From: Rhyacichthys aspro
Taxonomy: Eukaryota > Chordata > Actinopteri > Gobiiformes > Rhyacichthyidae
Direction: 5' to 3'
Assembly: GCA_036850595.1 (NCBI GenBank)
Contig: CM072153.1
Span: 14,774,169 to 14,838,168, forward strand
Length of the DNA: 64,000 nt
Shown here: positions 48,229-61,081 of the stretch, piece by piece
How the letters are laid out: each line of letters starts with the position of its first letter
How positions within the stretch are numbered: position 1 is the stretch's first letter
Program-made: the position numbers and the translations under genes
The notes under the pieces: generated by a model
Told to the model about the DNA's origin: nothing
Databases searched by the model: none
What the model saw: only the letters and a program-made list of their open reading frames with translations

Positions 48229-50722
48229 GTGAGCACACGCATACCAAAGTGCAACTGCTGCCTGCCAGATTGCTACAGATTGTTATAGTCTTTGATTATT
48301 TTGAGTGTACTCATATGGTTAGCTTTTAAAAACTTTTCACACTTTGCAGAGCACTTGTCTTGTTTTGGAGTTTTCAAATTAAAACCGTGTAAATGTAGTC
48401 TAACATTGTTTTCAGCTAAACCAACTACTTAATTGGATTTTAATTGACTGAATATAAGCCATAACACATCAGACACCCTCCCTGCTTTTGATCTTATTTG
48501 TGTCTGTTGTGGTTGAATCCTATTTATGTGTGACAGTCTTAAAGGAGGAGACAGCTTTAAAATGTTATTGCTGTCTGGATTTCAGTGGACAAAACACTGT
48601 CCACAACAAATAAAGCAAATCAAATGTCATATGAACCGTATTGAATGAAATGTGTTGACACTAGAGAGTCATAAAAAAACTCAGGCAAATATTACAGTGA
48701 GAGTTACAGTGTGATAATTACCAGGAAGCAGTCTTATGTGATTTTTGATAAGCAGTATATATAAGTTTATTTAATAATAATAATCTTGTGGTGTTAGTGT
48801 GAGATTAAAGATTATTGTGGATTTTAGAGTTATTTACAGAAGACAATCCATTGCTTTTCTGTTCAAGCAACAGTTTGTTGGCGTGGTAAGGAGACAGAAG
48901 AGCCTCCTGATCGACACACTGTGAGGAGGCGAAAGGCATGAGAGTCTCGAGGACAGAGCCACTCTTGTTACTTTTAACTGATGTGATCCTGCAGTTGAAA
49001 ATTCCCACCCTTATGCTTTTCCTGGAGCTATCCACCGCTGACGATGGCGTGTTGTGGTGGCTTCACTCGAATCATGAGGCCTCTCAAACAAGGGAAATGT
49101 ATATTTGAAAATCTCATGTTGAAGGTTATCTCTCTGTGAGTCTAATCCTTAGTCTAAATCTGAAAGAAAAGAACCATGAGTAGATAAAGCCTAGTGTCTT
49201 TGGCCTGCACTTGAAGAGGTCAGGCTGCAGTTTGGTGAGAGGAGGCAGGTATGTCCAACAACAGATGCTTGTTTCACTTTCCCAGGAAAATGGATAATGT
49301 ATGGTCATGATACAGTTGAGAAAATCCAGCTATTGATAATGGAGTAACAACAAAATGGAGAAAACAAAATGTTCTTACATGACCAGACTGCATGTCAGCA
49401 GAAAAAGAAATGACTCCTAACAGCAGCAAATGGTCATGTTTGAATGTGGTTTGTCCGAGTGCTTGTTCTGTCAGTCAACCTGCGCCGCACTGGACGTGGG
49501 AATGTTACACCTGTGTGTGAGTGCTGAGCTGTGGACTTCACTGAGAGGAGGTTGTCTTCGGAAAGATAAGACGACCTTGGTCAGACATCAAGGTCCCGAT
49601 GTCCAGTGTTACACCGTTGTGTGATTTAGTTACAGCCAACTCCAAAAGGACCTTGAAACATTACATAGCTTTAAAGGCCAGATTCCTGACATTGTGTTAG
49701 TCCCTGTCTGTATTTAGAAGTTTTTTTAAGCTTCCAATCACTATAAAATTCATGACAGATTCGCTTCCTTGTTTGAATATAATTTGCCTACTGATATTTG
49801 CCTAGAGTCTGTTCAGGAAGAAGAAGACAATGCCTCAATAAAAAATTGAATGATTGTAGACCACAATAAATTAAAAGCGTTAAATGCAGGATTTGTTAGG
49901 GAATGTAAAGATTTCTGGCATTTGGACAAAGTTGCTTGTCAAAGCTGCTTGTCATTTACATTGCTGCATGTTTTCTGATGAACTGAAGTTAAATGCTGAA
50001 AGGTACATGATCATGAACATTCGTCTATAATTAACTGCATTTTATGCCCGTGTTTGTGTTGTCAACATATGAGATCCACTTGAGCTTGATTTAATATCAT
50101 GGTATTCTGTTTAATTCTAATAGTCCACAACTTTACTGGAGATCACATGTATTCCTAATGTCATTGAGCTCTATTAGGCTGCATACTTTTTTAGAGCTAT
50201 CAAATACACTTTGAATACTGTCATTTGATGTGTATTGTCAGTCTGCAGGTTCATGTCTAGTCCCATTTGTTTCACCAGTTACTCCTAAATCCATTATTGT
50301 AATCACACCAGAGTGAAAAGTATGACATTTTTTCTATCAATAGCTTATAAAGGGCACCTGGTGTTGTGCCGTATTGGATTCTAAATACATCTCATTTTCT
50401 CAATGACAGTGTACAGGATTGCTAATATTGATGTCAGATGCAGCCTCTTCATCAGTAATGTTGTGAGTGAAGTGTTGACTGGGTAAGATTGATTTACACT
50501 CAGTTAGATGCTGTGCTTGTGTCACACAAAAGAAATTATTCACTACTTCTTAATAATAGTTCAATTTCATAAGTAGTAGAAGTGTATAGACACTCTCCAC
50601 TTATATAATCATGATTAATGTCGAATTAGTGTCTCATGCTGTGTACATTCAAGTACATGCCTATGCATCACAAATAGGACTGTTGCTTAGATAATGAGCT
50701 ATGCTTTTTGTTTTGTCCCCAG
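48229..50722 (+). other. gas2 intron 1
   Basis: About 2.5 kb between the inferred non-coding exon and the first coding exon. It is AT-rich. I see no gene, repeat array or transposon ends. Confidence 0.45.
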
Positions 50723-50739
50723 CCCATCTACAGGGAACC

Positions 50740-53700
50740 ATGTGCAGCTCCCTGAGCCCCAAACAGACCATCGGGCCCGGCCTGACCGACATGCAGCAGT
50801 ACCAACAGTGGCTGGTCAGTCGCCATGAGGCCAGTCTGCTGCCCATGAAGGAAGACCTGGCCCTGTGGCTCTCCAACATGCTCAGTAAGAAAAACTCTAA
50901 AGCAACGCACAGAAAGTATTTTATTTTAATTTATTAATTTTATTAATAATATAATAATAATATGTAATATAATTATTTATGCTCAGAATTTGAATAGTTA
51001 CTAAGACACAGCATTGCTGATGTAGATTTTCAGGGGCCACAATCAATGCAGACCTCATTAAACCCTTCTATTTAGTACCTTAAAGCAAATATATATGACT
51101 GTATAGTGTATGACTCACAGGTCGTAGCTTGCTTGATATCCTTTTTTTTTGGTGGGGGAAAAATAATGATGAACATGAAACATGAAAGTTCTTAGTAAAC
51201 ATCTCTAAATGCTATTTAGGAGGCTCACGTGTGTTACTAAAAATCAATTAATATCAGACAATAGACAATGCATTGGCTTGCAATTTGTAACAATTTAAGA
51301 ATCAACCATTGTAGCAAACTGGCAACCTCAACAGAGCACGAGGCACTCATATTTTCTAATGGCTGCTCTTGATTTAATTTACCGTGTTTTACGCTCATGT
51401 CTGGCACCAGGATCCAGGGATATCCTACACTGGCCTTATTTTTCTCGGACCAACTAATTAGTTTCTACAGAACTGAAACTGACACCAGTGTGAACATCTT
51501 AAAACAACTTATATGTTGTTTTTGTTCTCTCTGGCTGCCCATGTGTTTGCACTGGAACCAGTTGAGTTAGAAACCACTGGTCGTCTGTGCACACAGATCA
51601 AAGCCAACATTCTTGTGTTCGCTGTAAATAGTCAAGTCATTTGTGTTGGTGGTGATATTATATGTTTAGTGGGCTTTGTAATTCCATCAGGGAGATGTTA
51701 TAGCACTAAAGATGAGTCCATTGATTGAGTAGGAGGGTGCTGGTTGCACTGATGAGTCATGTGCTCTCTTCAAGTGAAGGCTGGTTTAAAAAGCCAAGGT
51801 ATATACAGGACTGACTTGAAATATTTCTGTAAGGTCCCCTTGGAGTTTATTTTCCTCATACGTGCAAAGCGGAGTATAGGCATAAAACAGGAGCTCACTG
51901 AGTATTTCTCAAGATTTCAATCTCCATTTTCTGGCCACAATTACAACATTTGGAACTCATTAAAAGCCCCAGACCCCTCCGCTTATAAGAAACAGAAAGG
52001 GGATAAAAAAATCTCTTGGGTTTCTTTCCGCAGACACCACCCCCTGCCACCACCTCCTATTTCACTATGATCTAACTTAGAAAGAATGGTCCTCTGGAAG
52101 TCGGTCAAATGGACAGCAACTGTTGATCATCATCCATCTATCAGCAGAAAGGCGCAGGATAATGAAGTGTTATGCTCTTCTTCTGTACTGGAGCAACTAG
52201 AGATGCCCATTTGATTCTTCCAAATCATTTGTTGTGATATTTCAATATTTGGCTTCTGCAAAGGCCAAGCTCAAGTCTATACCATTACACCAAGCTTAGC
52301 TTTAACCACAAATGGGCTGGATAATACATGCTTCATGGTTAAACTGTACTGATTCCTACAATTAGCATTTTATGATGAATTTACTGAGCTGCTTTCTTTA
52401 TGCCTCCCCTGGTCAGGTCTGGAAATCACCGCCGAAAGCTTCATGGATCGCTTAGACAATGGCTTCCTGTTGTGCCAGCTGGCTGAAACACTGCAGGAGA
52501 AGTTTCGGCAAAGTAATGGAGTCCTGTCTCCAGTGGGCAACAACAAGGTACAGAGAAACCTGAGAGTTACTATAGACTGGCGAGATAACAATATCAGCGC
52601 TAGAGGTCCTAAAACAACTTTGAGGATAAATGATTTGACAAAGGAGGGTTTCTGTCCAAAGCAGCTGGGTGCCTAGAACATTATTACGACAGCAACACAA
52701 GATTTGATTAGACTGATGGGATTTTATTTCACTCTCAAATACTTTTAACAACATTATTGCTAAATAAGAACAAATCTGAACTCCAGACATTGGTAACACA
52801 GTTTGTGACGGTTGGAACAAGTTTACATATTTTCATCGATTGAAGGAGACAGGAAACGACTACAACTTTTGCATCATTAAAAGCTACACAGAATTACATT
52901 TCATTAAGATTACATTTTTCATTTATAGCCCTTTATGATCCTAATTTGTCATATCCTTGTTAATTTTTATTTACAGTTTACACAGTGTTCACTTTTGTTG
53001 AGTCAGCAGAGAAATGTATGCTCTCTTTCTGAAGAGTTCTACCACCACAATGAGACAGAGAGCGTGAGCTGGGGGTGGGGTCCTCTGCTTCGAGTAGGGC
53101 AAAAAAAAAAAAAACTTGGCAAAACACATCAACCAATGGGGCCCCCATCCCTATCCACTGTTAGAAGTGGCAGAGTAGCTTGAGTGTTTATTCCATAGAC
53201 AGAATTCATTTTTTTATTACAATGTAACATTTCATTTACTGGGTTAATTTCCAAATATAGTGTAGTGTCAGGCATTCTAACACTTAAATGATGCCAATGT
53301 TGATAGATACTAGTTTCACAACCAATGAACTGCATTCAGTTCAGATACAGAGAGGTTTTTGTTTTGGGACTATTGTACTACGCGGGGCAAGTAGTCCACA
53401 GATACGATTTATGGTGAAGGGATGTTTACCAATAAGTATAAGTGGAGTTTTAACCTTGCTAATTGAATTTGGCTCCACTGATTTCCCATCAAACATTTTG
53501 TGTGTGCCAGTTGTGACAAAACCCATTTTTTCAACTTGAATAACATTCAAACAGACATCTGGTGCTCAAATAGGATTGTTCTTTCAGAGGAAAATGACTT
53601 TTCTGTTAAGGTTGAGAAAAAAGCTAAAGACACTTTGTTGGCTCTTTGGACGGAGTTGTTGATGTTTGCACTGAGGCATTACACGCTGATGACAGCGGGT

Positions 53701-56700
53701 CTCCTGATCCCAGTGTGAGCTGAGCAGCACAGATGTGAGGAAACACTTGAGGTCAATGACCGTGTGACGGTGGATGATCCACTGAAATACAGGAGTCTTT
53801 TGAATAAAGAGGCCAAGGCAAAGAAGCAGAGCAGTAAAGCTGACAGATATAACTGTGTAATTTCATTTAGGCTTAATGTATTCAATAATAATCATATTTG
53901 ATCAACTGATGTTTATGTACTTTGTTCAAGCTCTCAGCCTTTCATAAGTTAATGTTATCTATGGGACAAAGTAAATCTATAGATCACATTGCGTCTCGTG
54001 TTCACATCAATCAATATTAACTTTGCAAAAATATCACATCACGGCCTTGTGGTCAGTACAACCCTCATTAATTGTTAAAATCTATTCAATCTATTGATGT
54101 AGTGTAGCAGCAAAGCAGACTTCAAAGATCTGTGACACTGAAGGGAGTATAATAAGCTGCACAATATCCTATCATTAATAATCTTTCAGCAGGATTAAAC
54201 GGCTGTGACTGTAATTGTTGTTGCTTATTTTATGTAAAGCATTTCCTTATGTTTTCACCAAATTGTTGGCATTATTAATCCTCATCTGTTTTAACATAAT
54301 CATCTCCAAAGTTCTGTACCTTCTGTGCTATATTAGGTCCAGAAGAAGTATTAGTGTAATTGTGGTTGTCACTTCAAACAAAAGAAAGCAATATGGCCAA
54401 TATTATTACAGCAGGAATGCAAAGTAATTCAACAACACAAAGCTTTCCAGAAAGAGTCAAGAGAGCCTGGAAAGAAAAGAAAAATAGCCACAAAAGCCTG
54501 CATATTTTCAGCATGAGCTCATTGCACCTTTCTCATAGCTCAGACGCATATATCCTGCATAAAACCACAGCAAGGCGCATAAATCTCCCAGTTAGGACCA
54601 TGTGGGGGCTAAGGGCCATAAGTGTGTCATTTGATCCTGAATCATAGAAAGCCTGGTAAAATAGGCCTAGTATTCCAACCCGCCATCTCCCATATCGATC
54701 TGTAAGGTTTCTGATCCTGGTTGAAATCAGAGCCTCAGCAGATGGAAAAGAAATCAGTGCAGATAAAGAGTGAATGGCCCTGTGTTTTAATGAACCCAGG
54801 GGTGATGTGGGAAGTCACACTGCCAGAAAAATGTTCACATCACTGCCTATTCATCACAAGTTAGAAGATCATAAATGTATCAGTGAAGTATTCGTAGCTC
54901 TTTTCTTGTAGACTATTCCCTATCGGAGGATTCCGTGTAGAAGGAGTGCCCCTTCTGGCTCCTTCTTCGCTCGAGACAACACAGCCAACTTCCTGTCATG
55001 GTGTCGGGAGATTGGAGTTGGAGAAACGTGTTTGTTTGAGTCTGAGGGTTTAGGTGAGTGCTTTTTAACACACACAGGATCCTAGAGGATTTCAATATAG
55101 GACATAGTTTCCAAAACAGAGACCCAGTAGTCACTGGCACTACCAGGGCACAGTACTCAGATTTCTATCTCATGTGAATAGCCTGATTGTGAATGTTGAG
55201 TATCACAGGTTGGACTGCTTCCCTGTCCCTTCTCTATGGCCAAAAGAACTCACACGCTCAGACTATTTCATCTCTTTTACATCCACACAAAGTCCATAAA
55301 GGCAATAGTGTGTTGTGAGAATGGACGAGGTGCAGTTCCACTTCACCAACTGTACATAGTCATGTTTAAATACAAAATACGTCGCTTAAATGTCTGCAAT
55401 AAAACAAAGGGAGCGCTTGCAGAAGGGTGTGAGTTAGTTGGAAAGTAGGCCAACACTATGCAAATGCCTGCACATCCCAGAGTAGGACCATTTACTCTCA
55501 AGCTCTTTTATCTCTGTGTCTCTAAACAACAAGGATTCATGTGTGTTGTTGCTAAAGTGCTCTTCTGGACTCAAGTATTGACTTATATTATTATTGACGT
55601 AGTTCAGACATATGTACACTATGTGACCCTGTCTTATCTGATGTAACCATAATATTCATACTGCGCATTTTTGCAAATCTTGTGTCTAGCCAGTAACAGT
55701 TAAGCTATTTTAGCTATGTGAATCATTGTAAAGGCCATTTTGCAGACATGTAAAACCATGAACCTTATAATATCAGTAGCTGACTACTTTCTATATTCTC
55801 TCTTTTTCTTTTTTTCTCTTGATGGATTCAGTTCAGCAGTACATTAACAACTCCAGGTTGGCAATCAAACAGTAGATACTTCTGTAATGCATGGTGTGGT
55901 GTATCACGTTTTCTCTACATCTTGTATCCACTTTGTTTGGTCTTAAGGGTAAAATGAGCACATCCACTCTTTTATTAACTCTATCTATAGTAAGTGTGAG
56001 ATAAGAGCAGGATAGTAGAAAACAAGCATAGGTGCATGAGGTTAATTTATCTACATTTTGCCACTATCTTCCATCACACCATCCCTTTGTGTCAGTCATT
56101 GCTTTTTATAGAAAATCAGTATCATCAATAACTGTACAAACAATCATTTCCTCTGGATGATGGTTTGTCTCTTCCCATAGTTCTTCACAAGCAGCCTCGA
56201 GAAGTGTGCCTCTGTCTTTTAGAGCTGGGACGAATCGCAACCAGGTACTTGTACAAAGTTGTCAAAATAATTACCACAAACAAAATCTTGGGAAAAGACT
56301 ACTCGAGTTACTTTTGATTTGTTGAACAACTATATCTAAATCTGGATGCCTAAAATAAATATATACATCCCCAAAGGAAAAAGAAGTCTCATTTTAAAAT
56401 GTAAAAATAGCACAATGGAGACCTACGTATATTGCTACTGAAGCATGGGTGTATAATTTACTTACATCTATTAGTCAAGCACAGTTACTACTGACATTTG
56501 ATTATTACTTTCTCTCAAGTTCCCAAATACAAAGCTCTTTTCTGCATCTTGTGTTCTAGGTACAATGTGGAGCCTCCCGGACTCATAAAGTTGGAGAAAG
56601 AGATTGAACTTGAAGAGAAAGCACCTCTACCTCCTGTTTCACCTGTTTCCCCCACACAGCAACTCCCCCCATCTCCATCTTTATCGCCTTCCCCCTCCCC

Positions 56701-59232
56701 ATCGCCATCTCCAACTCCTGCCAAAGTCACTTCCAGCAAGAAAAGTACAGGAAAGCAGTTGGATGATGCAGTAAGTCTACACCCAGCAGTGGTTGTTTCT
56801 TTGCTATGCATTAGCTGCTGTAATATTTGTATTTATATATGTTTCAGGTGCGTCACATTGCTGATGATCCTCCCTGCAGATGTCCAAACAAGTTCTGTGT
56901 AGAGAGACAGTCGCAGGGTCGATATCGTGTTGGAGAGAAGATGCTCTTTATTCGGGTAAATGTACTTTGATATCAACTAATATGAGGCTCCTGTCCTGAT
57001 CTGACTTGTTGAGACATTAAAAGCTGATTTTGCAAAGACAAAACAAACATATAATAATAATCAATCAAATCACATATAAAAGGACGAACAATTGTTATAA
57101 TTTGTCTTTGCATTCATTTTCAGAACAGTCTGTTGATGATGATGATGTTTGGTCTGGCGTTGAAATGAAAGTCATTTCTTGTGTTTGGAAAGGCCACCAT
57201 TGCTGTGAGGTCTCATTTACTAATGATGGTGTTCTGCTAATGTCTGTCTTCAGCCAACCATAATGTGATATTATTGCCCACTCATTTCCAGAAATTTACA
57301 AGGGGGAAAATATATAATTGCTATTAAATAAAATCATGTTGGACTTGCCAGGAACTGGATTGTCTCTAAGCTGAGGGATAAACGGTATAGGAGAAAGGTA
57401 AATGAAGACTAATGTAGATTACAGAAGCATTGGTCCCCCTGGGATTGTGGTTACTTGGCAACACACAACGAGTATTCACACCTCTAAAATGTGATTCATG
57501 CAGACGGTATGTTAAGGATGTTCACACACAGGGAGGAGGAGGGTTAACTCTTGAATGTCCTCTGCTGTCAGTACATTACATTGCAATCACTGCACAAAAA
57601 TTTAATTTAAACACCGCACAACACTGAGATATACCATCTTATGATAAAATAACATTATAGAGTAGATTATAAATGTGTGTTTGATGGACTTTCATTCTGT
57701 AAATATTTCTTCTTGGTTGCTGAGCAACCAAGGACAAATGGTGGGAAGCTCGCTTTGTTGGTCCAACACAGTCGCTGCACAGTACACATTGCTTAGCCTT
57801 GCCTTTTTAGACTGATTTACATCCAAATCAGAAATGCACATTATCATTTCCAACAGACCAGCAGACTTGTATTATAAAATTATAAATTAACTTTTAATGC
57901 CTACCAAATTAGCTTAGGCCAAAGACTATACTTGCAGCAATCTTCACTGTAAAGATGCTTTATTTAAAATTCCTCAGATTATTTCACCATTAATCAGCTG
58001 TTAAACAGAGCAGGTATGAAACCAGAAGCAATGGTCACTGTCTGTGTCCATCTCTGTGGGGACACTCAATGTCAGACAATAAACCTTTATCATGAGAGAC
58101 CTCCCCTTACAGCTTGTGCCATAAATGAGGTTCTTGTACCTTCAACACGGAGGCAGAGCAATGCCCTGATGTCTGTGAGAAGTACTGTCCCAACTCGACC
58201 CAGGGGCTGCTGTCCTTCTCTCAGCTGTCGAGGAGGGAGTCGACTCCAACAAGGGTCTTGTCCCAGAGCAGCATGATTGAAACCCTTCTGAATCACACAA
58301 GGCCATTAACTCTACACTCACACTGCCCGAAGGCCTGGAGCAGCTGATTGGAAGGGTGCTCGGCCAGTGGCCTGTAGATTGATTTTGTTAAGAGGCTTAT
58401 AAATGTTGTATGTTATGCTGCTGCAGGGCAAGAAACCTCATATCGGCCAAAGTGAGGTGACAATCTCTTGAGCTAGTTTACCCTTTGAAAGATAAACTTG
58501 GATAGCTTTCTTGCTGTTCTTTATCCCCCCCCTATTTTGTAATTTCTTATAAAGAATACTTTTGAGCTTGTTGAACTATGCACTTTGTTAATAAGGTACG
58601 GGTAATAAGTGAGGGAGACATGTTTTATGTGCATTGCCTCAAGGGAATGCAAATGTATGAGCTTCCTTTATGACTTCCTCTCTTTAGGATGAATGCCTTG
58701 GTTTATTCTTAAAGCTGAGGAAAAATAAAGTAGTTTTTTCAAATGCATTTTCCAGGAAGTAAAAGACAACTGTTCTTTATATTGTAAAATGCAAACAAAA
58801 CCTTTACCCCAGAAATGAACCTGTGGGATTAGTTTGCTCGACATGACATAAGTAGATAGGAAGCTTTCACCCACATCAGCTCACGTGCTTGTGATCAAAG
58901 CCTTTCTTAACTGTTCATTCAGGTTCAAAGCTCCATTAGGGAAATGACATAAGTCCTGTGACACACAGCATCAGAAGTGAGTTTGTAATCCTTCTTTTGT
59001 GGCTTCGTCCCTTTCTCTACAGATGCTGCACAATAAGCACGTGATGGTGCGTGTGGGAGGAGGCTGGGAGACCTTTGAGAGCTACCTGCTGAAACACGAC
59101 CCGTGCCGTATGCTTCAAATCTCACGAGTTGAAGGAAAGACATCCCCAATCAGCAGCAAGTCCCCCAACATCAAGGACCTGAGCCCGGACAGTTACCTGG
59201 TGGTGGCAGCAAACTATCGAGGAAAAAAGTGA
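50740..59232 (+). CDS. gas2: growth arrest-specific protein 2
   Basis: Cytoskeletal crosslinker that joins actin filaments and microtubules, and a caspase substrate in mammals. Seven coding exons: 50740-50884, 52417-52547, 54912-55053, 56181-56244, 56560-56770, 56848-56955, 59023-59232; 336 aa (human 313). The start MCSSLSPKQTIGPGLTDM matches human MCSALSPKVRSGPGLSDM. The CH domain (~36-160) carries 'LPMKEDLALWLSNML', 'ESFMDRLDNGFLLCQLAE', 'SGSFFARDNTANFLSWCR' and 'PREVCLCLLELGRIATRY'. A Pro/Ser-rich linker (~175-205, mostly PSPSPSP) is longer than in human and accounts for the extra length. The GAR domain (~232-306) has the Cys cluster 'PPCRCPNKFC' and 'NKHVMVRVGGGWETF', with 'LLKHDPCRMLQISR' following. 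The exon 1 acceptor is 17 bp before the ATG. Which teleost paralogue (a or b) is not settled. Confidence 0.96.
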
Positions 59233-59930
59233 GCAACGCAAGAGACTGGACTGTGGACTCAATAAAAGGACAAACTCCTCAGTGGACATCCAGAGATTCC
59301 ATCCATTTCTAACAAAAATGACATGTACATGTACATTGTGTAATTTTACAACATCTTAGTTTAGTAAACAACTTTCAGTCTTATTCATAACATTAGAATA
59401 AAGTTAGGTGTATATTTTTTACTTTTTTATTTGCTAATTTTGACTTCTATGCAATCTATATCTTTTAGTAACTAGATTATGTGTTGAATGTGTTCCTTTT
59501 TAAAGTCAAAATGTTTCTGGTTATAAATCAATTATTTCCACATCTTTAGTAAATAAATTCTTTAGTAATAATCAGAGACCTTGCACCATGATGCACTCTC
59601 TAGTTTTAAACATCTCCAGAGACCAAATGCAGCTTTGTGTTGTAAATAGTCTTTGTTTGCATTTTTTTAAAAGGCCAATTATGTGTAATGCATATATGTT
59701 ATCATACAGATTAATTATGCAACTGCGAATTGTATAATGACAATCACCGTTTCCAACATGCAGGATATGGCAAGTTAAAATGCGTTACTCTTTTCATTTG
59801 TTGTACTTTATAGCCCTCTAGTGGTGGCAAAATGTTCTTCAGATAAATGGATAATTGCTGGACTTTATAACTATTGACGATTGTATATGTTTTTGAGAGT
59901 TGATGTGTACAAGGTTCCGTTTTATATTTC

Positions 59931-59936
59931 AATAAA
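59931..59936 (+). terminator. candidate gas2 poly(A) signal
   Basis: AATAAA 699 bp beyond the gas2 stop, in 'ttcaataaattct'. It lies 23 bp from the candidate minus-strand svip signal. Confidence 0.5.
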
Positions 59937-59959
59937 TTCTATTTAACAAATACAAATGC

Positions 59960-59965
59960 TTTATT
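59960..59965 (-). terminator. candidate svip poly(A) signal
   Basis: Minus-strand AATAAA (TTTATT on +) about 1.1 kb after the svip stop. An alternative minus-strand AATAAA at 60176-60181 would give a shorter 3' UTR. Confidence 0.35.
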
Positions 59966-61081
59966 TTACTTAAGCAGTGTTACAAAATGGCAGCAATAAC
60001 TTTGCTGCAAACTCACTCGCTGCTCCTCCTCAGTTGAAGACTAGCCAGTCAACAGCCCATCAGAGTTACATAGTGCAGTATCTGGAGCGTGCCCTGTGTC
60101 TATGAAATTAATAATAAAATATTTTTTGTACATTATCTTTACACATGAACTACACTCAAAGTAGCAGAAATGTAATTTATTGAAGCAGATAACATTGGCT
60201 ATATTTCTTAAACTACAAAATGGCAAGAGCACCAGAAGCATTTAAAGATTAAGTGGCAGCTGTAAGAAATGCACTCAGTGAAGAAGGTTCTTCTACATAA
60301 ACTGCTCCTTTTTCCTGTCTCCGCAAATATGAAAAAAATCCACACCTTTTGTGTCAAGCTTTTGCTGTGTCTCTCATATGGCAACTCACAAAATTAGCAG
60401 ACATACATATTGTATAATATTCTTACATTACAAGAGCTTCAAACAGTGGGAAAGAAGCCTTGTTAAAGGTGCAGTACTATCTAAGTTCAACTCCTAGACT
60501 TGTTTTCAGCAGTATTTAGATATATTCTGTGCTTACTAAAGGGATCCTCGTGAGACAAAATGACACTGTGCTAAATAAACACTATAAAAACCTCTTTGCA
60601 TTGTTAAATTACTGCATGCTTTCAAGCTCATCCAGCAGTAAGCCCACTTTCTTTGTAAACATAAACTGGGGTTCTTTTGCAAAAAGGAAAATTAATAGTG
60701 TTTTGTGGCCATATACAGCACTGGCCAATCAGTATAGTATAGTGTAAATGCTTCAACAGGCAGAAAAAAGTCAAAAATCCATAGTTAAATAAAACATATA
60801 CAACAGGACATGAATTTGTTTGCACTTTTTGATGTCTCATCCCTTTTACATAACTTGGCAACGGGAGAAACCTTTTCAACTCCTTTTGTTTGTGAAAAAA
60901 GGCAGGCTGTTTTTTGAAGAGAAAAACAATAGAGTCTTTGTTTTAGAATAGTATTAAATAGATCAATAATAATTTATAAAATGGACAGCAGATCATCTTC
61001 CTTTATGTTTCAAGTTGATTTGCAGCATTACTTCATATACTTTTGGACTTCAGAATAGACTTCATTTTGCCGTCAGGTTTT

